A stretch of 64,000 nucleotides of DNA from Nocardia terrae (GTDB taxonomy: Bacteria > Actinomycetota > Actinomycetes > Mycobacteriales > Mycobacteriaceae), in assembly GCF_009760405.1 (NCBI RefSeq), contig NZ_WRPP01000005.1, forward strand, positions 310,001-374,000, in the 5' to 3' direction. Below, in pieces: positions 37,403 through 45,800 of the stretch. The notes beneath the pieces were generated by a model. It did not search any database, was not told the origin of the DNA, and saw only the letters and a list, made by a program, of their open reading frames with translations. Every line of letters starts with the position of its first letter. Position 1 is the first letter of the stretch. The translations under genes and the position numbers were made by a program.

Positions 37403-37503
37403 ACGCTCTCTCCCAGCATCTTTCAATCCAGTCACACAACCGCTACGGGCGGGCATCAGCGATGTCGATGCCCGGCCTTTTCCGTTTCGGAAGGAACTGA
37501 TCA

Positions 37504-39276
37504 ATGTCCACCACGATCGACACCACCCCGATACCCCCGACACCAACCTCCGGCGAGGACCCCCAACTCAGGATCGATCCGGCCGGTAGAGAGCTTGGCG
37601 TTGCCGCTCGAGATGACGGCGACACCGACGCCGTGGAGGCGTTGCTGCTGCCCCCGGCGCAGTTGGTGATCGATGAAAACGTGCGCAAGAACTTCGATCT
37701 CGCCGACCATCCCGACGTCGCCGACTCGATCCGCCAGCACGGTGTCCTGATCCCGGTGCTGGGGCATCGCGAAACCGACGGCACCATCACCGTCTGGGAG
37801 GGGCAGGTGCGACTGCTGACCGCACTGGCGTTGAAGGTGAAGAAAGTTCCGGTCTGGGTGACCCCCGCGCCGGCCATCGACGCACCCGAACGCGCGATCC
37901 GGCGCACGGCGCAGCAGATCACTGCCAACGACTACCGGATCGCGTTGACCGAGGGTGACCGGGCCCGCGGGATGGCACAGATGTACGCCTTCGGTGCCTC
38001 ACTGGCTCGGATCGGCCGCGAGGTCGGGATCCGCAAGCGGGATCAGGTGAAGCTGGCTGTGGCGGTGGGCGGCAGCGACACCGCCCGCCGGGTCGTGGAT
38101 TCCGGTCAGCTCGATTTCGAGCAGGCCGCCGTGATCGCCGAGTACGAGGCGGTCGGCGACACCGACGCGGTCGCCAGGCTCATGTCCGTCTCGCGCAGCG
38201 CGTTCGGCTACGAAGCCAAACGTATCGGGCTCGACCGCGCCGAATCCCGCTACCAGTTCCTGGAATCGCTGCCGTATGCCGCGCTCGGATTCGGTGTACT
38301 CACGACCGAACCCACCGACGAGGACGACCGATTCGTCGCCGACATCGAGTTGCGGACCAGCGACGGCGACCAAGTCACCCCTGCTCATATCCACGCTCAT
38401 CCCGACTGCTGGGTGGTCTACTGTCTGCCCACCGATGAGCAGGCTCTGCTCGATCGTGACACCGGCGCAACAGTCCATCCCAGCACCGTCGACTGGCACA
38501 CCAAGGGCCAGCCCGACACCACGCCCGCCGAAGGGATGCGCCACGCCGACAGCGTCGAGCAACGCCAATTGTGGGAGCCCGCCTACTACCTGCGCGCCGA
38601 GCGGCTCGCCGACACCGATTTGCGACTGGCCTCCGACTTCACCAACCAGGAGAACGATCCGGCCAGCGTTCCCGATCCGGCCGGTCCCGCCGACTCCGAG
38701 CACGCCGATGGCGATTCTGGTGACGTGGATCCGGTTGTCGCTCAGCACCGCCAGGAGGCGGCAGCTGCCGCGGCTGAACGGCGCGCCGAAGCCGAACGTC
38801 TCGCCGAGGAAAAGCGGGAACAGGAGAAGCAGGCCGCCCGCCGTGTGCGGGAACTCAACAAGCAGGGCGAGGCGGCCCTGCAGGCAAGGCGGGAATTCGT
38901 CACCGCGTTCCTGACCCGCAAGACCCCGCCCGTGCTGGCAGCGATGTTCGTGGCCGAAGCCCTCGCCGACGATCCCGGACTGATCAACGAGTACAACGCC
39001 GACAAGACCGCCCACGAGCTTTTGGGGATCACCGGGTGGCGCAGCGAGCTGCTGAAAACGATCAGCGACGCCAAACCCGCACGCTGCCAGGTGATCACCC
39101 TCGGCCTGGTCCTCGGCGCCTACGAAAAGCGCACCGGCAAGGACGCATGGCGTCACACCGACCGCGGTGTCCGCCGCTACCTGCACTTCCTCGCCGACAA
39201 CGGCCACCACCTCACCCCGGTCGAACAAGCCGCCGCAGGCGACCTCGACGCCAACACCATCGATATCGACTCCTGA
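37504..39276 (+). CDS. ParB-like nuclease-fold/helix-turn-helix protein
   Basis: A 590-residue protein with an N-terminal ParB/Srx domain (about residues 45-125: VIDENVRKNF, IRQHGVLIPVLGHRE, WEGQVRLLTAL), a KorB-like helix-turn-helix (YAFGASLARIGREVGIRKRDQV, about 160-185), a central domain without match, and a highly charged coiled-coil (about 420-455). ParB proteins bind centromere-like sites; stand-alone plasmid versions may act in partition, regulation or nicking. No parA lies beside it. Confidence 0.85.
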   Translation: MSTTIDTTPIPPTPTSGEDPQLRIDPAGRELGVAARDDGDTDAVEALLLPPAQLVIDENVRKNFDLADHPDVADSIRQHGVLIPVLGHRETDGTITVWEGQVRLLTALALKVKKVPVWVTPAPAIDAPERAIRRTAQQITANDYRIALTEGDRARGMAQMYAFGASLARIGREVGIRKRDQVKLAVAVGGSDTARRVVDSGQLDFEQAAVIAEYEAVGDTDAVARLMSVSRSAFGYEAKRIGLDRAESRYQFLESLPYAALGFGVLTTEPTDEDDRFVADIELRTSDGDQVTPAHIHAHPDCWVVYCLPTDEQALLDRDTGATVHPSTVDWHTKGQPDTTPAEGMRHADSVEQRQLWEPAYYLRAERLADTDLRLASDFTNQENDPASVPDPAGPADSEHADGDSGDVDPVVAQHRQEAAAAAAERRAEAERLAEEKREQEKQAARRVRELNKQGEAALQARREFVTAFLTRKTPPVLAAMFVAEALADDPGLINEYNADKTAHELLGITGWRSELLKTISDAKPARCQVITLGLVLGAYEKRTGKDAWRHTDRGVRRYLHFLADNGHHLTPVEQAAAGDLDANTIDIDS

Positions 39277-39378
39277 CACCTGATTGCTAGCGGGCGGGCA
39301 ACCTACCGGTCCGCCCGCCCGCCAGCACCAGGACCAACTCCTCGACACCTTCGAGCGATCTAGTCCCAGGAGTTCCCC

Positions 39379-40227
39379 ATGCCTACCAACCGATTCCGTG
39401 CCGCCGCCCACGCCGCCGCGGCCCGTGGCTGGTTCGTCTTTCCACTCCGGCCCGGTTCCAAACGCCCAGCATTGCGCGAGTGGCCCCGCGAAGCCACCAC
39501 CGACCCCGAACGCATCCGCCGATGGTGGAACACCAACCCGCACTACAACATCGGCATCGCCACCGGCCCCAGCCAACTGCACGTCATCGACCTCGACACC
39601 CATCACGGGATCGACGGCCCCGCAGTCCTTCGCCACCTCGCCATCACCACCGCACAGCAAACCTCGCTACTCACCTACACCGTCGCCACACCGTCCGGCA
39701 CCGGACGCCACCTGTACTACGGGGCCCCACAGGGATTACGACTGCCCAACACCACCGCTCGCCTCGGCCCCGGCATCGACACCCGCGGGCACGGTGGATA
39801 TGTCGTCGCCGTCGGCTCACACACCATCGACGGCGACTACCGAGTCCTCGCCAACAAACCGGTCGCCGATCTGCCCGAATGGCTGCAGGCACTTCTCACA
39901 CCGCCACCGACACCACCGGGCAATCCCGGTGCACCGCCACAACATCCCGACGCCTACCTGCAGGCCATCCTCACCGCGGAAACCAGCAAAGTCCGGACCG
40001 CAACACCCGGCACACGCAACACCACCCTGTTCCGGGCCGCGCTCACACTCGGACGTCTCATCGCCGGGCAGACACTCGACCCTCACCTCGCCCGCGACGC
40101 ACTAACCACCGCGGCAGCCATCCACATCGGACATCACGAGTTCACCGCCCGCGAGCTAGAGCGAACCATCACCAGCGGATTCACCATCGGCGCCCGCCAC
40201 CCACGACACCTCACCACCCGGCGCTAA
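39379..40227 (+). CDS. Bifunctional DNA primase/polymerase (Prim-Pol) domain protein
   Basis: A 282-residue archaeo-eukaryotic primase-type domain: ARGWFVFPLRPGSKRP near residue 15, WWNTNPHYNIGIATG, catalytic acidic VIDLDTH near 68-74, TPSGTGRHLYY with the conserved His, and GIDTRGHGGYVVAVGS near 140. These enzymes prime DNA synthesis on plasmids and integrative elements. No replicative helicase domain is attached, so the partner helicase would be elsewhere. With SSB and the ParB-like protein it suggests element replication during transfer. Confidence 0.88.
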   Translation: MPTNRFRAAAHAAAARGWFVFPLRPGSKRPALREWPREATTDPERIRRWWNTNPHYNIGIATGPSQLHVIDLDTHHGIDGPAVLRHLAITTAQQTSLLTYTVATPSGTGRHLYYGAPQGLRLPNTTARLGPGIDTRGHGGYVVAVGSHTIDGDYRVLANKPVADLPEWLQALLTPPPTPPGNPGAPPQHPDAYLQAILTAETSKVRTATPGTRNTTLFRAALTLGRLIAGQTLDPHLARDALTTAAAIHIGHHEFTARELERTITSGFTIGARHPRHLTTRR

Positions 40228-40261
40228 CTTACACCCCCAGACCCACGAAAGGAGGTACAGC

Positions 40262-40351
40262 ATGAGCAGAAAGGGATCCAGTAAGGGCTCCGTGCAGCAT
40301 TTCCATCGGCTGTCCGACGGAAGCTTGGCTGCTGGCGGTCTGGATGTATGA
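40262..40351 (+). CDS. Very small ORF (29 residues) with strong ribosome site
   Basis: AAAGGAGGTACAGC directly precedes ATG 40262, one of the best ribosome sites in the element. The peptide is basic at its start (MSRKGSSKGSVQHFHRL). Its stop overlaps the start of the next small ORF (ATGA). No family recognised; reality rests on the ribosome site and the overlap. Confidence 0.45.
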   Translation: MSRKGSSKGSVQHFHRLSDGSLAAGGLDV

Positions 40352-40485
40352 ACGCGGCGACGCGGTGGATCGATATGGAACGCTGGGGAATCCGCCGCTG
40401 GCTGTCGACTGCTTACTGCGATGAGCACGGCGACGACGATCTGCGCGATCCGAACCATGTGCATCGTGTCAGGTCGATCTCCTAG
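40348..40485 (+). CDS. Small ORF (45 residues) coupled to the preceding one
   Basis: Begins at the ATGA overlap with the 29-residue ORF. The peptide reads like a real small protein (RWIDMERWGIRRWLSTAYCDEHGDDD), with basic and acidic blocks. It lies between the primase and ssb genes, in the gap that also holds the nested palindrome. No family recognised. Confidence 0.45.
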   Translation: MNAATRWIDMERWGIRRWLSTAYCDEHGDDDLRDPNHVHRVRSIS

Positions 40486-40609
40486 ACACGATCCATCCCA
40501 ATCCATACACGCCGCTCCGCCCAAACCCGTTCGCTGCCCTGCTATTCCAGCACCGCAGCAACGAGAGTGAAGGAGGTTGAGCGAGTCATCGGGTATGTCC
40601 CGGAGTCCC

Positions 40610-40792
40610 GGCGATCTGCCCCAAGGGGATCAGGGGTGGGCCGGGTTCCCGCCGATGAACCTGCGCCACGGAATGGGGACGAGCCTCCGCTGCGCTCCGG
40701 TCGCCGCAAGCGGCGATCCCCATTCCGCGCCGCAGAACCCCCGACGGCCCTACGGGCCCGGCCCACCCCTGATGGCGGAGCCGCAGATCGCC
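40610..40792. repeat. Nested palindrome of about 183 bp upstream of ssb, unexplained
   Basis: Perfect arm pairs lie around one centre near 40700: GGCGATCTGC (40610-40619) with 40783-40792; the 17-bp ATCAGGGGTGGGCCGGG (40629-40645) with 40757-40773; CGGAATGGGGA (40669-40679) with 40717-40727; and a small TCGCCGC-AA-GCGGCGA hairpin at 40701-40716. Architecture and size match the structure at 31603-31806, although the sequences differ. A single-strand origin, a structured leader of ssb, or a non-autonomous insertion are candidates. Confidence 0.75.
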
Positions 40793-40899
40793 AGCCCTCC
40801 GGGGCACCACCCGATCACGGAATTTTCGGTATCGGGATTCCGGAGGGACGCGGCGGTCTGCCTCTCGCTCTTTCCCTTCGACTCGAGGAGTGCATTGTC

Positions 40900-41409
40900 A
40901 TGACTGGAGAAATCATCGTCACGGTGGTCGGCAACCTCACCGCGGACCCTGACTACAAGCAATTGGTCACCGGTCAGGTGGTCGCGAATCTGACTGTCGC
41001 GCAGAACTCGCGCGTTTACGATCGCGCCTCGGGCGAATGGCGCGACGGCGCAACGGCGTTCATGCGCTGCGTCGTGTGGGGCGAGATGGCCGACCACGTC
41101 GCGGCGAGCCTGTTCAAGGGCGCTCGCGTCATCGTCAACGGTCGACTGCGCCAGCGCAATTACCAGGACCGCAACGATGTCACCCAGTGGATCACCGAGG
41201 TCATGGCCGACGACATCGCGGCCTCGCTGCGGTTCACCACCGTCGCGGTCTCCGTCGATGAACCCGAGGGCGCGGGTCAGGTCGAGTTGGACGACGACCC
41301 GCACGCGACTGCACCGGTGACGAAGAAGGCACCGGCGAAACAGCCGCCCGCGCGCCGCGGCAAGCCTGCCCTCGTCGGCGCCGGAGTCGGTGACCAGCCC
41401 GACTTCTAG
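40900..41409 (+). CDS. ssb: Single-stranded DNA-binding protein
   Basis: A 169-residue SSB: OB fold with IIVTVVGNLTADPDYK, VVANLTVAQNSRVYD, TAFMRCVVWGEMADHVAASLFKGARVIVNGRL (about residues 2-105), then a disordered tail ending in an acidic DQPDF in place of the usual DDDIPF tip. ATG 40900 follows GAGGAG. The open frame continues 111 codons upstream through the nested palindrome; that extension is rejected. Element-encoded SSB would protect transferred or replicating single strands. Confidence 0.9.
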   Translation: MTGEIIVTVVGNLTADPDYKQLVTGQVVANLTVAQNSRVYDRASGEWRDGATAFMRCVVWGEMADHVAASLFKGARVIVNGRLRQRNYQDRNDVTQWITEVMADDIAASLRFTTVAVSVDEPEGAGQVELDDDPHATAPVTKKAPAKQPPARRGKPALVGAGVGDQPDF

Positions 41410-41521
41410 TCGCTCACGGCTCCTGCACGGGCCTGTCTGCCCCAACGCCCAGGCCGAACCGCCCCGCGGTCATCGCGGGGCGGGTTCGGGCTGGGCCCAA
41501 TCCCGTTCGGAGGTGGCCACT

Positions 41522-41821
41522 ATGCCTGCCCACAACACCCCGGGCCGCCGCACGCCAGCCGCTTCGGTCCACGACGAGTTCCCCGTCGACCCGTGCGCAT
41601 GCAATCTCGATGTCTGCGCGGCGCTGGTCGTGCTGCTGTCGAGGCGGCTGCGAACCGTCGAATCCGAAAACCGCAGGCTCGCATGGCAGGTGCACGAACT
41701 CACTCAGGATCGTGACGATCTGCTCGACGCGGTCAACGTCCATGTCTTCTGCGCGCACGAGGAGCGGCTGATCGGCCAGGCCTCCTTCTACGACCGGTCT
41801 CCCCACGCCATCCACGGTTGA
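41522..41821 (+). CDS. Small hypothetical protein with coiled-coil segment
   Basis: A 99-residue protein: a CNLDVCAALVVLLSRRLRTVE helix, then a heptad-like ENRRLAWQVHELTQDRDDLLD. ATG 41522 follows TCGGAGGTGGCC. No family recognised. It lies between ssb and the small membrane-protein gene. Confidence 0.6.
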   Translation: MPAHNTPGRRTPAASVHDEFPVDPCACNLDVCAALVVLLSRRLRTVESENRRLAWQVHELTQDRDDLLDAVNVHVFCAHEERLIGQASFYDRSPHAIHG

Positions 41822-41926
41822 TCGAATCCAGTTCCCCGATCCCGGTATCTGCCAGCAGGTATCGGCGTCCAATCGAGGCACTGCTCCATGCCTGACCATG
41901 CTGTCGATCGCAAAGGAGTTGTTCTG

Positions 41927-42244
41927 ATGGGTCTGATCTGGTTGACAGCCGTCATCGTTCTCGTGTCGATGCTGCTGTGGTGGGCGTTCCCTATCCTCGC
42001 CCGCATCGTCGGCTTCTTCCTGTTCTTCGACTCACTGCTCACGATCGTGTTCCGCCCAGCGCACGCCATCCCCTCCAGACTGCCCTGGCTGGCGCTCGGC
42101 TTGTTCATTTGGCTGCTGGGACATTGGACATGGGCCTTCAAGCACGGACTGTGGGAATCCCGTGTCGCTCTGCGGATCTTCCGCCTGCCCGGCCTGCGCC
42201 GCACCATTCCCCGCTCCACCCTCATCGACAACGACCGGTGGTGA
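41927..42244 (+). CDS. Small membrane protein of the mobile element
   Basis: A 105-residue protein with hydrophobic segments at about residues 3-35 and 52-72, and a basic tail ending in RSTLIDNDRW. ATG 41927 follows AAAGGAGTTG. Its 3' two thirds overlap the open frame of the minus-strand gene ending at 42032. No family recognised. Confidence 0.6.
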   Translation: MGLIWLTAVIVLVSMLLWWAFPILARIVGFFLFFDSLLTIVFRPAHAIPSRLPWLALGLFIWLLGHWTWAFKHGLWESRVALRIFRLPGLRRTIPRSTLIDNDRW

Positions 42245-42604
42245 GTCTCCCGCCCCGGCCAGCGTGGCCGGGACGGATTCGAGTGGCAGGCGCAGCAGCC
42301 GCCGCACACGCACCGCACTGAGCCCGGTGATCTCACACAGCTGGGCTTCACCCATTCCCCGCGCGTGCAGACGACCGAGCGCGGCTCCCGCGCCCGCTTC
42401 GGCGTCCGCCTCGGCCTGCTGGTAGCGCGCATTCACTGTCGCGATCGCCGCATCGCGCCGTCGACCGGCCCGTTCCCACCGACCGTGCTGCTTGCGGAAT
42501 TCGGCAAGATCGGCTTCGTTGGTCTTCAGCACGCATGCCTGCTCGGCCAACATCCGTGCAGTCACCTTCCGCGCCCACGCGCGCGCAGTCACTTTCTCTG
42601 CCAT
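42032..42604 (-). CDS. Hypothetical helical protein with C-terminal HTH-like segment
   Basis: A leftward gene starting at ATG 42604 behind AAAGGTGG. The first 120 residues have clear coding character: a basic start (AEKVTARAWARKVTARMLAEQA), an Ala-rich coiled coil, and ARGMGEAQLCEITGLSAVRVRRLLRLP, which resembles a helix-turn-helix. The remaining 70 residues are translated from DNA that also encodes the end of the rightward membrane-protein gene, so 213 bp are shared tail to tail. It is a candidate for the regulator that binds the divergent region at 42605-42862. Confidence 0.6.
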   Translation of the reverse strand: MAEKVTARAWARKVTARMLAEQACVLKTNEADLAEFRKQHGRWERAGRRRDAAIATVNARYQQAEADAEAGAGAALGRLHARGMGEAQLCEITGLSAVRVRRLLRLPLESVPATLAGAGDSPPVVVDEGGAGNGAAQAGQAEDPQSDTGFPQSVLEGPCPMSQQPNEQAERQPGQSGGDGVRWAEHDREQ

Positions 42605-42859
42605 CCCGTACCACCTTTCTCGTCGATGGTCCCGTCAGCGCGAGCTCGCCGCGCCGCGCACCGCTTCCTTCCATTCATCACCTTCTATTTTTCATTTCCA
42701 CAATCCCATCCAGTTCTAGCTGTTTTCAACACCAGATCCAGCGTTCCATCACATCCCATATGGGTACTCTTCCTTACAAAGACACACCTCTTGCATTTTC
42801 AATGCACGCCATAGGGCAATGATTTACAGAGCAGTGTTTTCCGGAGCACATTCGATCAT
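42605..42859. promoter_or_regulatory. AT-richer divergent region before the relaxase, with CCCATATGGG site
   Basis: This stretch is clearly richer in A and T than its surroundings. ACATCCCATATGGGT at 42751-42765 repeats the site at 31561-31575 exactly, in inverted orientation. The position before a relaxase gene is where an origin of transfer would be expected, but no nick-site sequence can be named from sequence alone. Confidence 0.5.
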
Positions 42860-45800
42860 GTGATGACCCTTCACCGCTTACATGCCGGAGACGGCTACGA
42901 GTACCTCACCAGGCAGGTTGCCTGCGGTGATCGGTTGCGCGACCGGACCAGGGACCTCACCGACTATTACATCGAAAATGGCACTCCACCCGGTATATGG
43001 ATGGGCGCGGGCGCCGCAGCGCTCGGCTTGTCCGGCCAGGTCACCGAAGCACAAATGCAGGCATTGTTCGGGGAGGGACTGCATCCGAATTCCGACGCCA
43101 TCATCGCTGCGGCGATCGCGGACGGAAAGACCGCGAAGCAGGCGGTCGAGGCCGCGCAGATCGGTCGAATGTTCTACGAATACACGACCGAGCCCTCCCC
43201 TATCCGAGAACTTTTCGATCGTCACGTCGACGCGTTCACCACTCTGCACCGGCGCCGTCCGGACTGGGATGAGCGCACCATCCTGCGCACCGACGCCGCC
43301 CGCGAACACCTCAATACCGTGCTGGGGCGAGCTCCGTCCCGCGCCGAAATCAACGATGCGCTCGCCGCGGAGAAGTCCGGCACGCGCAAGGCGGTGGCCG
43401 GGTTCGATTGCGTGTTCACCCCGGCCAAATCCATCTCGATCCTGTGGGGCTTGGGCACCGACGCGATCCGCCGGGAGATCTGGCGCTGCCATCTCGAAGC
43501 CGTGCAGGAGGTCCTCGCCTTCGCCGAATCCCGGTACGCGGTGACCCGCCGCGGCGCCAACGGCGTCATGCAGATCGACGCAACCGGGCTGATCGTCGCC
43601 GCGTTCCATCACTGGGACAACCGCGCCGGTGACATGAACCCGCACACCCACGGTGTGATTTCGGGCAAGGTCCTCGGCTCCGACGGCAAATGGTCCGCCC
43701 TCGACGCGCGCGCCCTGTACGCGGCGGCGGTGTCGCTGTCGTGCCGCTACAACGCCATCATCGTCGGAAAACTCAAGCGCTGCATGGGATGGCGGTTCGA
43801 AGAACGCTTCCGCGGCCGCGGCAAAGAATCCGTCCTCGAAGTGGTCGGTGTCGGCGAGGACATGATTGCCGAGTTCTCCCGCCGCGACGACATCATTGCC
43901 CGCTTCGAACAACTCGCCGCCCAGTATCGCGCCGTGCACGGGCACAACCCGAAGCTCGCCACCCAGTACAAGCTGGCTCAGCAGGCGACGCTGGAAACTC
44001 GCATGCAGAAGCCGCTGCCGAAGTCGTTGCGTCAGATGGTCACCGAATGGGATGCCCGCTACCAGTGCCTGTTCGGACACGGCCGTGATGGAGCCCGGTT
44101 CGTCGACGAATTGCTGTGGGCGCACACCCATCCCGAGGCACCGCGCCCGTTCGATCCTGACGAGGCCGCGGTCGCGGTCGGTGTCGACCTCGGCGGCATC
44201 GCCGGCGTCCTGAGCGCTACACCGGCGAAGCTGGAGCAGGCGATCACCCATCGACTCGACCGGTACCTATTCGACTCGCTCGCCGACCGCACCCAGGCAC
44301 ACATCGTGCTGGCCGCGCGGTTCGCCCCCGAGCCCGATGAGGCCCTGCTGCAACGAATCCAGACCGCCTGCCGAACGGCAGCACGTGCGATGTACGAGCC
44401 GGAGCCGATCGCAGTCGAGGTCGCCGAGATCGTGGCCCGCCGCCGTGCGACATGGACCGAAGCCAACATCCGCTCCGCGGTCGAAGACCGCCTCGCCCTC
44501 TGCGACTTCGATCACGACGACGCGCAGCGCGCTGCGGTCGAACATGTCACAGCCCTTGTGCGCGATACCCATTCGCTGCAGCTGTCCGTCGACCCTGACC
44601 CCATCCCCGCGGCGATGGCCCGCGCCTCCGGGGAGAGCATTTTCACCGTTACAGGTGCCACCCGCTACACCTCCACCGCCGTCCTCGACGCCGAAACCCG
44701 CCTCCTCGACGCCGCGCGAACCCCTTTCGGCGAGGTCGTCGCCACCCAGAAGGTCGACGCCGCCATCGCTCGCACCGACAAGACCGAGACCCACCCCCTC
44801 AACCCCGGCCAACGCGCCATCACCCGCTACCTGTGCACCGTCGGCACCAGACTCGCCGTCGCGATCGGCCCCGCCGGCAGCGGCAAAACCACCGCCATGA
44901 AAGCCGTCGCCGACGCCTGGCAGAGCACCGGGCACACCGTCATCGCGCTCGCCCCCTCAGCCTCAGCGGCACGCGAACTCGGCGCCAGCCTGCACACCCC
45001 AGCCCGCACCATCCACAAACTCTTCGCTCAACTCGACTTCGGTGTGGCCACCGGACTGGCGCCCGGGACAATGCTTCTCGTCGACGAGGCCGCCATGGTC
45101 GCCACCTTCGACCTCGACGCCCTCCTATCGGTGGCCACCACCCACGGCGCGGTCATCCGCGGTATCGGTGACCCCGAACAGCTTTCGGCGGTCGAGTCCG
45201 GCGGCATCATCGCCACCATCGCCCGCGACACCCACGCCCCCGAACTCGACCAGCTGGTGCGATTCAACGACCCCGAAGAAGCCGAAGCCACCCTCGCCGT
45301 CCGCGCCGGAAAAGCCAAGGACGCCTGGAAGTTCTACAACAGCCACGGCCGCATCAGCCACGGGATGAGCGACGAATTACGCACCCAGATCCTCACCGAG
45401 CACCTCGCCGACACTGCCGCCGACATCTCCTCTGTCATGATCGCCGCCACCCTCGACGACGTCTCCAAACTCAACGCCGCCACCCAAGCCGCCCACCTCG
45501 CCAGCGGCCGCGTCCGCGCCGACGGAGGCCGAATCCTGTTGTCCGACGGGCACAGCGGATACCTCGGCGACATCGTCGTCACCCGCCACAACAATCCCCG
45601 CCTCAAGATCCTCGGCGGCATCCGCAAAGGCACCGGCGTCGACAACGGCGACCTGTGGCGCATCCATCGCATCCACCACGACGGCTCGATCACCGTCACC
45701 GGCACCACTCACCGCGGCACCGTCGTCCTGCCCGCCGACTACATCAGCGAGCACGTCGAACTCGGCTACGCCACCACCACCCACCGCGCCCAAGGCATCA

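Noticed and set aside
40567..40899. In-frame N-terminal extension of ssb by 111 codons
   Set aside because: The extension reads through the nested palindrome, is low in complexity, and a good ribosome site precedes ATG 40900 where the OB fold begins.
40577..40903. Separate ORF of 108 codons through the nested palindrome
   Set aside because: No suitable start behind AGGAGG and no protein-like pattern; arms of the palindrome explain the open frame.
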